A stretch of DNA of 64,000 nucleotides, taken from contig CP107926.1 in assembly GCA_036015235.1 (NCBI GenBank), positions 5,847,501 to 5,911,500 of the forward strand, in the 5' to 3' direction. Source of the stretch: Streptomyces sp. NBC_00433 (GTDB lineage Bacteria > Actinomycetota > Actinomycetes > Streptomycetales > Streptomycetaceae). Numbering within the stretch: the first letter of the stretch is position 1; every line of letters starts with the position of its first letter. Below, in pieces: positions 1 to 12,910 of the stretch. Below the pieces are notes generated by a model, which had not been told where the DNA came from, made no database searches, and saw only the letters and a list, made by a program, of their open reading frames with translations. A program made the position numbers and the translations under genes.

Positions 1-160
1 CGACGCGCAGGTGATGTACACGCTGCGGCGGGCCGGTGTGCAGCCGGGCGCCGTGGTGAGCGTGACCGCCGCTCCTGGAGGTGTGCTGGTCGGCAGCGGT
101 GGCGAGGCCGCCGAGCTGGACGCGGAGGTCGCCTCGCACGTCTTCGTGGCCAGGCGGTAG
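1..160 (+). CDS. C-terminal fragment of a DtxR-family metal-dependent regulator
   Basis: Only the last 52 codons are in the window, read from base 2 to a TAG ending at 160. The fragment contains a short basic segment (YTLRRAGVQPGAVVSV) and a Gly-rich beta stretch ending in HVFVARR. This looks like the FeoA/SH3-like C-terminal domain of DtxR/IdeR-type repressors, which bind Fe2+ or Mn2+ and control metal uptake genes. The DNA-binding and metal-binding domains lie upstream of the window, so metal specificity cannot be judged. A strong hairpin with a T-run follows 60 bases after the stop. Family call is by resemblance; moderately sure. Confidence 0.6.
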   Translation, partial: DAQVMYTLRRAGVQPGAVVSVTAAPGGVLVGSGGEAAELDAEVASHVFVARR

Positions 161-220
161 GACACCGGCCGGCGATCAGCCCGCACACTGGCCGGCGAAG
201 AGCCGGCAGCTAGGACGAGG

Positions 221-262
221 GGCCGCCCCGGCACCGTGCTGACGGTGCCGGGGCGGCCTTTT
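221..262 (+). terminator. Intrinsic terminator after the DtxR-type gene
   Basis: Two 17-base arms (221-237 and 242-258) are exact reverse complements around a 4-base loop, followed directly by TTTT. This is a textbook Rho-independent terminator on the + strand, placed just after the first gene. Confidence 0.85.
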
Positions 263-411
263 CCCTCCCTCGTCCCTCCCCATGGAGACCCCCACGGAGG
301 AGCCGGGACCCCGAGCTTCCCGGTACCTCCCCGCGACCCGCTTCCCCTTCGCGCCGCGCCCCGCTGAAGGTCTCCCCTCGGCCCGGGCCGTCAATCCCTG
401 GGTGTTGTCAC

Positions 412-465
412 TCGAACGAGCGGTGTTGGGCGCGTGAGCCGCTTGTTCGAATAGAAGTTCGATAG
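412..465 (+). promoter_or_regulatory. Inverted and direct GTTCGA repeats upstream of the hydrolase
   Basis: TCGAACGAGCGG (412-423) and CCGCTTGTTCGA (439-450) form an inverted repeat with one mismatch and a 15-base spacer. A second GTTCGA at 457-462 makes a direct repeat with the right arm and runs into TAGCGT (463-468), which fits an actinobacterial -10 box. The arrangement suggests an operator overlapping a promoter about 60 bases before the start. The spacing does not match the LexA box. Inference only. Confidence 0.35.
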
Positions 466-534
466 CGTGGATCGAGAAGACACGAGGAGACGACACCAGG
501 ACAAACGACGACCCGTAGGAAGGGGGTGCGGCAC

Positions 535-1575
535 ATGAAGCAGTACGTGGACCGGCACACGACCCGGCGTTTCGAGGTCACGGGAGCGGGCGGGATACGC
601 CTCGCGGCCTGGGACTACGCGGCGGCGGCCGTCGCGGGCGCCGCGGCGGAGCCGAGGGCCGGCGCCCGGCCCGGCCAAGGGGCCGCTGCGTTCCGGCGCG
701 GAGCCGCTGCCGGCGCCCGTCCCGGACCCGGACTCGGGCTCGGGCTCGCCGGCACGGGAGCCGCCGGCCCCGGAGCCGAGGAAGGCGGCCGCCCCGGTGT
801 GCTGCTACTGCACGGGCTGCTCGGCCGCGCCTCGCACTGGGCGGCGACCGCGCGCCGGCTGGCCCCCCGCTATCGGGCGCTCGCCCTCGACCAGCGCGGT
901 CACGGCCGCAGCGAGCGGCCGGAGGGCCCGTACGCCACGGAGGCCTATCTCGCCGACGCGGTCGCCGCCGTCGAGCAGCTCGGCCTCGCCCCGGTCACCG
1001 TGATCGGCCACTCCATGGGCGCGCTCACGGCCTGGCAGTTGGCGGCCCACCGCCCCGACCTCGTCGCCGCGGTCGTCATCTGCGACATGCGGGCCGCCGC
1101 GCTGGGCGAGGCGGGCCAGCGCGAGTGGGAGGACTGGACGCGGTCCTGGCCGCTGCCCTTCGCCACCCTCGGGGACGCGCGCCGCTGGTTCGCGGAGCAG
1201 GACCCCTGGGCCGACCCGCCGGATCCGGTGCGCGGCGAATTCTTCGCCGAGGTCATGGTGGAAGGCGACGACGGGTGGCGCCCGCAGTACGCCCCGCGCC
1301 ATCTGCTGCGATCCCGCGACCCGTGGATACGTGACGCGCACTGGGACGAGCTGGCGGAAGTCGCCTGCCCCGCGCTGGTGGTGCGGGGGCTCGGCGGGGA
1401 GCTGGGGCGGGCGGAGGCCCAGGAGATGGTGCGAGTGCTGCCCCGCGGGCGTTACGCCGAGATCCCCGACGCCGGCCACCTCGTCCCGTGGGACCAGCCG
1501 GAGGCGTGGTGCGACACGGTGGAGCGGTTCCTCCGGGAGGTGGTGCGGGAGCCGGAGCGCGCGGCACCGGCCTGA
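535..1575 (+). CDS. Alpha/beta hydrolase with low-complexity N-terminal insertion
   Basis: Predicted serine hydrolase of the alpha/beta fold, substrate unknown. Visible hallmarks are the oxyanion-hole region LLLHGLLG, the DQRGHGRS strand-loop, the nucleophile elbow GHSMG, a late acidic loop (VVRGLGGEL) and the catalytic histidine in DAGHLVPW near the C-terminus. Between the first strand and the HG motif lies an unusual stretch of about 60 residues of Ala/Gly/Pro/Arg, including an alternating GLGLGL run encoded by a repeated hexamer. This looks like a repeat expansion in a surface loop. I chose ATG 535, because AGGAAGGGGG sits 9 bases upstream; GTG 526 overlaps that site. The gene stands alone between terminator-like hairpins. 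Confidence 0.85.
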   Translation: MKQYVDRHTTRRFEVTGAGGIRLAAWDYAAAAVAGAAAEPRAGARPGQGAAAFRRGAAAGARPGPGLGLGLAGTGAAGPGAEEGGRPGVLLLHGLLGRASHWAATARRLAPRYRALALDQRGHGRSERPEGPYATEAYLADAVAAVEQLGLAPVTVIGHSMGALTAWQLAAHRPDLVAAVVICDMRAAALGEAGQREWEDWTRSWPLPFATLGDARRWFAEQDPWADPPDPVRGEFFAEVMVEGDDGWRPQYAPRHLLRSRDPWIRDAHWDELAEVACPALVVRGLGGELGRAEAQEMVRVLPRGRYAEIPDAGHLVPWDQPEAWCDTVERFLREVVREPERAAPA

Positions 1576-1846
1576 CAGCGGCAAGGCGGGCCTTGCGGGA
1601 GTGCGGGGGCGACAGGAGTGCGGGACTTGCGTGTGGGTGGTGTGAGGGCTCGGTGATAAATGGCGGTGGCGATGGGCGGTGCGGCGGCAGGGTGCTGAAG
1701 GGCGGCAAGTCCTGGCGCGGGCCTGGGGGCTGGGCGGCCGGTTCGCGGGGGCTCGCCGCAGGTCGGCCCGGTCGGCGCGCACACGCTGTCGCGGCCTGCT
1801 GGTAGCTTGCCGTCGCTGGATTCTTATCGCGTCATGGGGGAGCACA

Positions 1847-2344
1847 GTGCGTCTTACGTTCACAAGAGCGGGAATCGCCGCGGTGGCGGTCGCCGCCGCG
1901 CTGGCGCTGAGCAGTTGTGGCAGCAGCGGCGACGACGGGACGAAGCAGCCGACGGCGAGCACCACCGCGAGCCCGACGGGCGGTCAGCCGGCGCCGACCA
2001 CGGCCGCCGCGCCGGAGCCGACGGCCACCACGACGACGCCGGTGGAGTCGGCGGCGACCGGTGACGGCACGCAGACGGTGGAAGGCGTGTGGCTCGCGAC
2101 GCAGGGCTCGACGAAGGTGCAGCTCGTCCTCGGCAAGGGCAAAGCGGCCCTGACGAGTACGCACCTGTGCGGGGGCGGCTATGCGGACACGGACGGCATC
2201 GCGCTGACGCTGACCTGTATGGACGGCGACACGGAGCGCACCACCGGCCACGGCGTGCTCGCGGCCGACGGCCAGACGCTCACCGTGCAGTGGACCGACG
2301 GCCCGACCGATGTCTTCTCGCGCACCGGACTGCCCAGCAGCTGA
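1847..2344 (+). CDS. Small secreted lipoprotein, function unknown
   Basis: 165 residues from GTG 1847, preceded by GGGGGAG. The N-terminus is a lipoprotein signal: a short basic start, a hydrophobic core and a lipobox LSSC with the modified Cys at residue 24. Then follows a disordered Ser/Thr/Pro/Ala linker of about 45 residues. A compact C-terminal domain (about residues 75-165) has alternating beta-strand patterns and two cysteines (HLCGGG, LTCMDG) that could form a disulfide outside the membrane. No enzyme motif is visible. Upstream in-frame Met codons would bury the signal peptide and were rejected. It lies just before the WXG100 gene, but there is no evidence that it is part of that system. 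Confidence 0.75.
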   Translation: MRLTFTRAGIAAVAVAAALALSSCGSSGDDGTKQPTASTTASPTGGQPAPTTAAAPEPTATTTTPVESAATGDGTQTVEGVWLATQGSTKVQLVLGKGKAALTSTHLCGGGYADTDGIALTLTCMDGDTERTTGHGVLAADGQTLTVQWTDGPTDVFSRTGLPSS

Positions 2345-2460
2345 CCGTATCGACGGTGCCAACGGCCGTACGCCACGCTCCTTTGGCGGCCGGGCGCGTC
2401 CCGATCGTGTCATGGCCGCGCTACAGATGTGTAGCGGTGGCGGGGCTTGCGAAGCTACTA

Positions 2461-2489
2461 CTGCAATCGCGGCGCCGGTGCGCTAGCGT
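2461..2489 (+). promoter_or_regulatory. Candidate promoter of the WXG100 gene
   Basis: CTGCAA (2461-2466), 17 bases, then TAGCGT (2484-2489), about 55 bases before the start codon. The -10 fits the actinobacterial TAnnnT pattern; the -35 is weak. The same TAGCGT hexamer appears upstream of the hydrolase and the pilus operon. Confidence 0.3.
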
Positions 2490-2542
2490 CCCTCGGGCGG
2501 GCGAGAGACCCGCGCATGCCGAAGACAACGGGGAGGCTAGAT

Positions 2543-2809
2543 ATGTCCATCCATGGCGCTGATATTCAGCAACTGCGGGACCTGTCAACCAAGTTCAGCA
2601 CGGAGGCGGGCAACCTCGGTACGCTGATCGGGCACCTGCAGACGGCGACGAGCAGCAGCGAGAGCTACTGGAAGGGTCCGGCCGCGGAGCGCTTCCGCAG
2701 TGAATGGGCACAGCTGAAGCCCACCTTCGACAAGTTCGTCGCGACCCTGCACGACGCCCAGAAGTCCGCCGGTACGAACGCGGACAACATCGAGGCCGCC
2801 ACCCGCTGA
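2543..2809 (+). CDS. WXG100-family (ESAT-6-like) protein
   Basis: 88 residues from ATG 2543 with GGGAGG six bases upstream. It has the family's size and two-helix pattern, with the turn motif W-K-G near the middle (SYWKGPAAERF). WXG100 proteins are dimeric helical hairpins exported by type VII secretion, as substrates or structural partners of the ATPase. There is no second WXG100 gene beside it, so a homodimer is expected. It converges on the large FtsK/EccC ATPase gene only 100 bases away, separated by a terminator hairpin, and this proximity suggests they work together. The classical C-terminal YxxxD/E export signal is not evident. Confidence 0.85.
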   Translation: MSIHGADIQQLRDLSTKFSTEAGNLGTLIGHLQTATSSSESYWKGPAAERFRSEWAQLKPTFDKFVATLHDAQKSAGTNADNIEAATR

Positions 2810-2850
2810 GCGCGCAGCCCGTACGCACGACGGCGTACGGAATGCGCCAG

Positions 2851-2888
2851 GGGCCGGACCCGGGAACACCCCCGGGTCCGGTCCCTTT
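2851..2888. terminator. Bidirectional terminator between WXG100 and EccC genes
   Basis: GGGCCGGACCCGGG (2851-2864) pairs with CCCGGGTCCGGTCCC (2871-2885) with one bulge and a 6-base loop, followed by TTT on the + strand. It sits in the spacer between two convergent genes and can serve both. Confidence 0.7.
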
Positions 2889-2908
2889 GTCCTGCCCGTG
2901 AGTCCCGT

Positions 2909-7456
<4,548 letters not shown>

Positions 7457-7722
7457 GGGACGTTCCCTCCCCGTCGCGGCCGGCCCCGCCGGACCCCGTG
7501 TCCCGGCCCCGCCCGAGCCCGCGCAGCTGTCCATGGAGGCTATCCGCCCCCCGAAACATCACGTAACCCCCTTTGACGCGAGGCCGATGTGAGCAATTGG
7601 TGAACGTATCGGCGATACCGCCCGCCAACCGGCGTAGCAGCACGGTCCACTCTCGCCGTTGCCCGCGCGGCAGGCGTGCGGAACTGTTGCACGGCTGTGC
7701 CCGGCCTGTCGCGCAAGACTCC

Positions 7723-7752
7723 TTGAGGGGGTTTATCCGGCGCTGATAGCGT
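7723..7752 (+). promoter_or_regulatory. Candidate promoter of the Tad pilus operon
   Basis: TTGAGG (7723-7728), 18 bases, then TAGCGT (7747-7752), both close to the actinobacterial vegetative consensus and about 100 bases before the first pilus gene. The divergent spacer 7457-7853 must also hold the EccC promoter. A second TTGACA at 7761 lacks a convincing -10. Confidence 0.5.
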
Positions 7753-7853
7753 GCCGTGACTTGACATCGGCAACGGGGCGACGCCGGAACGGAATGCGGC
7801 TGCCATCCCCCGAAGACCGATTTCGACGCACGCAGGACTACGGGGGCAGTCAC

Positions 7854-8621
7854 GTGAGGACCAGGGATCGTTCGAGCGCCGGCGGCGGTGCGGGCCGGCC
7901 GGCAGGCGTACCCGCACCGGCACTTGGCGTGCCCGGCGGTGAACGCCTGCCGGTGGCGCCTCGGGAGCGCAAGCCCGCGCTGGCCGCCCTCGCGGTACTG
8001 CTCATCCTGCTGGGCGCGCTCGGTGCCACCTTGATGGTGGTCAGGGCGGGCAACAAGGTCTCCTACGTCGAGATCACCCAGCCCGTCGCGGCCGGCGACC
8101 AGATACCGGACACCGCGATCCGCGAGGTCATGCTCTCCGACGACTCCGGTCTCGGCCTGATCCGGTGGGAGCAGCGCGGCGACCTGACCAGGAACTACCG
8201 GGCCGCGGTCACGCTCGTCCCGGACTCGATCCTCTCCAACCAGATGATCACCACCAAGGACAACGTCCTCACGGCGGGCAAGTCCCTCGTCGGACTGTCG
8301 CTCAAGGACGGGCAGTTCCCCAAGGGCGGCATCAGCGTCGGCGACACCGTGGCCGCCTACGTCGTCGGCAACGACGCGGCGAAGAGCCAGAACAGCGGGA
8401 CGTCCAACGGGACTTCGGGGGACGCGGCAGGCACCCCGCGCGACACGCTGATCAGCAACCGGCTGATTGTGAAGTCGATCAGCGGCGACAGCTCCGACCT
8501 CGGCACCGGCGACACCAACGTGACGGTGATCGCCGACACCGCGGACGTCGGCCCGCTGACCATCGCGGCCTCCGCCAGCAACGTCGCACTGGTCCGCGTC
8601 CCGCCCGCCGGCGGGAACTGA
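7854..8621 (+). CDS. SAF-domain pilus assembly protein (CpaB/RcpC-like)
   Basis: 255 residues from GTG 7854. A basic, Pro-rich cytoplasmic N-terminus is followed by one membrane helix (about residues 42-62, AALAVLLILLGALGATLMVV) and an extracellular SAF domain (about 70-230). The SAF part begins with VEITQPVAAGDQIPDTAIREV, the typical beta-clip opening. CpaB-type SAF proteins belong to Tad pilus machines; in Gram-positives, which lack an outer membrane secretin, they probably help pilus passage through the wall. It is the first gene of the operon. A Ser/Asn/Gly-rich insertion (about 180-200) interrupts the domain. Confidence 0.8.
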   Translation: MRTRDRSSAGGGAGRPAGVPAPALGVPGGERLPVAPRERKPALAALAVLLILLGALGATLMVVRAGNKVSYVEITQPVAAGDQIPDTAIREVMLSDDSGLGLIRWEQRGDLTRNYRAAVTLVPDSILSNQMITTKDNVLTAGKSLVGLSLKDGQFPKGGISVGDTVAAYVVGNDAAKSQNSGTSNGTSGDAAGTPRDTLISNRLIVKSISGDSSDLGTGDTNVTVIADTADVGPLTIAASASNVALVRVPPAGGN

Positions 8622-8641
8622 GCGAGCGGCGGACCCACGTC

Positions 8642-9442
8642 ATGGCACTCATCGCCATCGCCGCGGACAAGGGCTCACCCGGCGTCACCACCACGGCACT
8701 CGCGCTCGCCGCGGTGTGGCCGCGCCGCGCCCTGCTCGCCGAGGCCGACCCCGCGGGCGGCGACCTCGTCTACCGCTCGCGCGCCGCGCACGGCGGCGTC
8801 CTGGACCCCAACGCCGGGCTGCTGTCGCTCGCCGCGACCGCCCGAAGGGGCCTGGCCGCAGAGCAGTTGTGGGACCACGCGCAGCCGCTCAGCGGCGGAC
8901 TCGACGTACTTGTCGGCATAGGCAGCGCGGATCAGGCCTCGGGGCTGGCCGGGTTGTGGCCGATCCTCGGCCAGGCCTTCGCCACCCTCGCCGAGTCGCC
9001 GAACGGCGCCGCCGACGTGATCGCCGACTGCGGCCGGATCGGCGGCGACACACCGGTGCTCGAGATGCTCACGCACGCCGCCCTGGTGCTGCTGGTCGCC
9101 AGGACGGAGGCCGAGCACCTGGCGCGGGTCAGGGACCGGGCCGGTGCGCTGTCCGCCAAGCTGCACGGATCGCAGCGCGGCGGCGCCGCCCTCGGCTACC
9201 CGCCGATCGGCGTCGTCCTGATCGCCGACCCGGGCCACAGCGCCCGACTCGCGGCGCAGGCCAACGAGATGCTCGTCGCCTCGCAGATCGCCGCCCGGGT
9301 GGTCGGCACCCTCGCCCACGATCCGGCGGGCGCCGAGATGCTGGGCGGCCGCCGGCGCGGCCGGCTCGACAAGTCCCTGCTGATCCGCTCCGCCCGGCAG
9401 ATCGCCGCCGACGTACCGCAGAGGTACGGAGTCTTCCGATGA
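8642..9442 (+). CDS. CpaE/TadZ-like ParA-type ATPase of the Tad pilus
   Basis: 266 residues from ATG 8642. The N-terminus carries a deviant Walker A of the MinD/ParA kind (KGSPGVTTTALALA), then strands such as LLAEADPAGGDL and VIADCGRIGGDTP in the places expected for the switch motifs. Such proteins position the pilus machine in the cell. It overlaps the CpaF gene by ATGA, so the two are translationally coupled. It lacks the N-terminal receiver-like domain of some CpaE proteins and is of minimal length. Confidence 0.8.
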   Translation: MALIAIAADKGSPGVTTTALALAAVWPRRALLAEADPAGGDLVYRSRAAHGGVLDPNAGLLSLAATARRGLAAEQLWDHAQPLSGGLDVLVGIGSADQASGLAGLWPILGQAFATLAESPNGAADVIADCGRIGGDTPVLEMLTHAALVLLVARTEAEHLARVRDRAGALSAKLHGSQRGGAALGYPPIGVVLIADPGHSARLAAQANEMLVASQIAARVVGTLAHDPAGAEMLGGRRRGRLDKSLLIRSARQIAADVPQRYGVFR

Positions 9443-10746
9443 GCGAGATCGACCACCAGCTGGTCAAGCGGTTTCGGCAGGACGCCGGCGACCGCATCGC
9501 CGAGCAGCGCCGGCTCGACCAGGTGGCCGGCGAGATCGCCATGTCCCCGGAGGACGAGCGGCAGTTCGCGCGGGCGATCATCGCGCAGATCCTGGAGGAC
9601 TACGCGCGCGCCGAGATCACCGTCGGCCGCACCCCGCCCGACGCGCTGGCCGAGGAGGCCTACGCGGCGGCCGTGCACGCGGCGCTCTTCGGCGTAGGCC
9701 GGCTGCAACCGCTCCTGGACGACCCGGAAGTGGAGAACATCGACATCAACGGCTGCGACCAGGTCTTCGTCGGTTACGCGGACGGCCGCGAGATCCAGGT
9801 CGAGCCGGTCGCCGAGACCGACGAGGAACTCGTCGAGCTGATCCAGGTGCTGGGCGCCTACTCCGGCCTGTCCTCGCGCCCCTTCGACACCGCCAACCCG
9901 CAACTCGACCTGCGGCTGCCCGACGGTTCCCGGCTGTCCGCCGTCATGGACGTGACGCGCCGCCCCGCGCTGTCCATCCGGCGTGCCCGGCTCGGCAAGG
10001 TCTTCCTCGCCGACCTGGTCGGCAACCACACGCTGACGCCGGAGTTGGGCAGCTTCCTGTCGGCGGCGGTGCTGGCCCGCAAGAACGTGATGATCGCCGG
10101 GGCCACCAACGCGGGCAAGACCACGCTGCTGCGGGCGCTGGCCAACGTCATCCCGGCCCAGGAGCGCCTGATCACCGTCGAGCGGGCCCTGGAGCTGGGC
10201 CTCGACCAGTTCCCCGAACTGCACCCCAACGTGGTGGCGTTCGAGGAGCGGCTGCCCAACTCCGAGGGCCAGGGCGCCATCTCGATGGCGGAGCTGGTGC
10301 GCCGCTCGCTGCGCATGAACCCCTCCCGGGTCATCGTCGGCGAAGTGCTGGGCGACGAGATCGTCACCATGCTCAATGCCATGTCGCAGGGCAACGACGG
10401 GTCGCTGTCCACCATTCACGCCAACAGCTCCGCCGAGGTCTTCAACCGCATCTCCACCTACGCGCTCCAGGCGCGCGAAAGGCTGCCGGTCGAGGCTTCG
10501 CAGATGCTGGTCGCGGGCGCGATCGACTTCGTGGTCTTCGTCCAGCGCCGCAACGACTACCAGCACGGCGGCACCCTGCGCCGCGTCGTCACCTCGGTCC
10601 GCGAGGTCAACGGCGTCGACGGCAGGGTCCTTTCCAGCGAGGTCTTCGCCCAGGGCCGCGACGGTGTGGCGATGCCGCACGCGCCGCTGTCCTGCCTCGA
10701 CGAACTCCTCGCATGCGGCTACCAGCCCACGGGGGTGTGGCGGTGA
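9439..10746 (+). CDS. cpaF: CpaF/TadA-family pilus secretion ATPase
   Basis: 435 residues from ATG 9439. This hexameric ATPase powers pilus extension and perhaps retraction. Motifs run in order: the N-terminal domain with EVENIDINGCDQVFV, Walker A (GATNAGKTTLLRA), Asp box (ERALELGLDQ), Walker B (RVIVGEVLGDE) and the His box (STIHANSSAEV). All catalytic elements look intact and the length is normal for the family. It overlaps the genes on both sides by a few bases within a tight operon. Confidence 0.93.
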   Translation: MSEIDHQLVKRFRQDAGDRIAEQRRLDQVAGEIAMSPEDERQFARAIIAQILEDYARAEITVGRTPPDALAEEAYAAAVHAALFGVGRLQPLLDDPEVENIDINGCDQVFVGYADGREIQVEPVAETDEELVELIQVLGAYSGLSSRPFDTANPQLDLRLPDGSRLSAVMDVTRRPALSIRRARLGKVFLADLVGNHTLTPELGSFLSAAVLARKNVMIAGATNAGKTTLLRALANVIPAQERLITVERALELGLDQFPELHPNVVAFEERLPNSEGQGAISMAELVRRSLRMNPSRVIVGEVLGDEIVTMLNAMSQGNDGSLSTIHANSSAEVFNRISTYALQARERLPVEASQMLVAGAIDFVVFVQRRNDYQHGGTLRRVVTSVREVNGVDGRVLSSEVFAQGRDGVAMPHAPLSCLDELLACGYQPTGVWR

Positions 10747-11651
10747 TGACCGGAGTCCTCTCCTTGTCCGTGATGTACGGACTTCTCGCCGGAGCGCTGG
10801 CCGGCGGCGGTGTGGCGCTCCTCGTGGTCGCGCTCCGCGGCTGGGCCCCCAAACCCGAGGCGGCGGGCCGGACGTCCGCCGACCGCGCCTCTGAGCTGGT
10901 CCGCTTCCTGTCGCAGCGCGGCTCGGTCGCCGCGGTGGCCGGGATCGCCGTCATGGCGCTGACCCGGTGGGCCGTACTCGGGATCGCGACGGCGCTGCTG
11001 GTCTTCACCTGGGACCGGCTCTTCGGCGGCGCCGCGGACGAACGCGCCGCGATGAAGCGCGTCGAGGCCCTCGCGTCCTGGACCGAGTCGCTGCGCGACA
11101 CCATCGCCGGAGCGGTCGGCCTCGAACAGGCCATCCCCGCCTCGGCCCGCGCGGCGGCCCCCGCGCTGCGCTCCCATCTGGAGTCGCTGGTGGACAGGCT
11201 GCGCTCGCGCACCCCGCTGCCCGACGCGCTCCAGCACCTCGCCGACGAGATCAACGACGCCTCCGCCGACATCATCATCGCCGCCCTGATCCTCAACTCC
11301 CGGCTGCGCGGCCCCGGACTGCGCGACGTCCTGGGCGCGCTGGCCAAGTCCGCCCGCGAGGAAGTGGACATGCGGCAGCGGGTGATGGCGCAGCGGGCCA
11401 GCACCCGGCGCAGCGTACAGATCGTCGTCATCGTCTCGGTGGTCGTCGTCCTGGCCCTGGCGATCTTCAACCGCAGCTTCGTCGAGCCGTACGGGACGCT
11501 GGTCGGCCAGCTGGTGCTGGCCGTCGTGTGCGCCCTCTTCGCCGGCGGCTTCTGGTGGCTGCGCAGCCTGTCGAAGGTCGAGACGCCGGCCCGCTTCCTG
11601 GTCCACTCGCCCGAACCGCACTCCCAGCGCCAGGAGGTGGGACACCGATGA
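10746..11651 (+). CDS. TadB-like pilus inner-membrane platform protein
   Basis: 301 residues. ATG 10746 overlaps the CpaF stop as TGATG; GTG 10743 is a possible alternative. Membrane segments flank a cytoplasmic GspF/T2SSF-type helical domain (about residues 110-230, with SLRDTIAGAVGLEQAIP and ILNSRLRGPGLRDVLGALA). Two more helices lie at the C-terminus (VVIVSVVVVLALAIF and LVLAVVCALFAGGFWWL). TadB pairs with TadC to anchor the ATPase and build the pilus. Confidence 0.85.
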   Translation: MTGVLSLSVMYGLLAGALAGGGVALLVVALRGWAPKPEAAGRTSADRASELVRFLSQRGSVAAVAGIAVMALTRWAVLGIATALLVFTWDRLFGGAADERAAMKRVEALASWTESLRDTIAGAVGLEQAIPASARAAAPALRSHLESLVDRLRSRTPLPDALQHLADEINDASADIIIAALILNSRLRGPGLRDVLGALAKSAREEVDMRQRVMAQRASTRRSVQIVVIVSVVVVLALAIFNRSFVEPYGTLVGQLVLAVVCALFAGGFWWLRSLSKVETPARFLVHSPEPHSQRQEVGHR

Positions 11652-12553
11652 ACGTCATCGCACTCGCGGCACTGCTCGGCGCCGTCACCGGACTCGGCGT
11701 CTTCGCCCTGATCAGGGCGCTCGCCCCGGGCCGCCCCAGTGCCGCGGCCACCATCGCGGAGATCGACGCGTTGCGGGCGGCCGGGCCCGCCTCGGGACCC
11801 GCACCGCGGGCGACGGACCTGCGCGGCAGGGTAGGGCAGCGGATCGCCGCCTTCTACCTCCGACAGGGCTGGGAGATGCGCTCCCTGCGCGCCGACCTGG
11901 CCGTACTGGACCGCAGTTGGGAGGGCTTCCTCGCGACCAAGATCCTGCTGTCCGCCTCCGGGCTGGTCTTCGGGCCCTTCCTCTTCGCCATCGTGTGGCA
12001 ACTCGGCTTCGGCGTCAGCCCGATCGTGCCGGTCTGGCTCGCGCTGGCCTGCGCGGCACTCTTCTTCTTCCTGCCCGACGTCGAAGTGCGCCGCGACGCC
12101 GCCGACAAGCGCAAGGACCTGCGCCGGGTGATCGGCGCGTATCTGGACCTGGTCGCGATGAACCTGGCCGGCGGGCGCGGCCTGCCCGAGGCGCTGATGA
12201 CCGCCGCCGAGGTCAGCGACGGCTGGGCCCTGGTCCGTATCCGCAGCTGCCTGGCCGACGCCCGGATCACCGGCATCAGTCAGTGGGTCGCGCTCGGCAG
12301 GCTCGGGGCGGAGCTCGGCGTGGACGAACTCCAGGACCTCTCCGTCGCGTTGGGCCTCGTCGCCGACGACGGCGCCAAGGTCCGCGAGTCGCTGTCCTCC
12401 CGCGCGGAGACCATGCGGCACCGCGAACTCGCCGAGATCGAGGGCTCGGCAGGCGAGAACTCGCAGTCCATGCTCGTCGCGCAGCTCATGCTCGCGGCGG
12501 GATTCCTGGTCTTCCTGATCTTCCCGGCCGCCATGCGCATCTTCCAGGCCTGA
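11648..12553 (+). CDS. TadC-like pilus inner-membrane platform protein
   Basis: 301 residues from ATG 11648, overlapping the tadB stop (ATGA). It has an N-terminal helix, a pair of helices around residues 95-145 and a C-terminal helix (QLMLAAGFLVFLIFPAAM). The T2SSF domain between them has the usual helical repeats (LDLVAMNLAGGRGLPEAL). It is the partner of TadB, and the same length and order recur in other Tad operons. Confidence 0.85.
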   Translation: MNVIALAALLGAVTGLGVFALIRALAPGRPSAAATIAEIDALRAAGPASGPAPRATDLRGRVGQRIAAFYLRQGWEMRSLRADLAVLDRSWEGFLATKILLSASGLVFGPFLFAIVWQLGFGVSPIVPVWLALACAALFFFLPDVEVRRDAADKRKDLRRVIGAYLDLVAMNLAGGRGLPEALMTAAEVSDGWALVRIRSCLADARITGISQWVALGRLGAELGVDELQDLSVALGLVADDGAKVRESLSSRAETMRHRELAEIEGSAGENSQSMLVAQLMLAAGFLVFLIFPAAMRIFQA

Positions 12554-12613
12554 CCGTTCAGCAAGCGTGCAACCCGTCCGCAGCCGTAGTCGCAGCCAGA
12601 AAGGAACCGGACC

Positions 12614-12859
12614 ATGAACCGTCCCAATCCCCGTGCAAGAGCGACCGACCCGGTCGTCGCCTTCGTCCGCAGGCGGATCGCCTGGGCCAGGACCGAGGGG
12701 CGCAGTGTCGGCGCCTCGGCCGTCGAATGGGTGATCATCTCCGCCATCGTGGCGGCCCTGGTCGCCGGCATCGGCGTGGCCATCAGCAAGGCCCTGGACA
12801 CCAAGAAGGACAGCGTCACCACCTGCATCGACAAGGCGGCCAAGGACACCGACTGCTGA
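12614..12859 (+). CDS. Flp-type pilin (major pilin candidate)
   Basis: 81 residues from ATG 12614. A 33-residue basic leader ends in Gly33, followed by ASAVEW, with Glu at position +5 of the mature chain (Glu38) and then a hydrophobic helix (WVIISAIVAALVAGIGVAIS). This is the type IV prepilin cleavage and assembly pattern; the mature pilin would have 48 residues. Two cysteines in the C-terminal tail (TTCIDKAAKDTDC) could form a disulfide. It is the only very small pilin in the operon, and is presumably the major subunit. The required prepilin peptidase (TadV type) is not in the window. Confidence 0.85.
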   Translation: MNRPNPRARATDPVVAFVRRRIAWARTEGRSVGASAVEWVIISAIVAALVAGIGVAISKALDTKKDSVTTCIDKAAKDTDC

Positions 12860-12910
12860 GCCGGCCACGGACCTACCGAGCCGACGCGACCAGGAGATGA
12901 GCTGACGGGG

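Noticed and set aside
412..450. LexA (SOS) box
   Set aside because: The TCGAAC and GTTCGA halves are 27 bases apart instead of four, so the site cannot be a LexA box.
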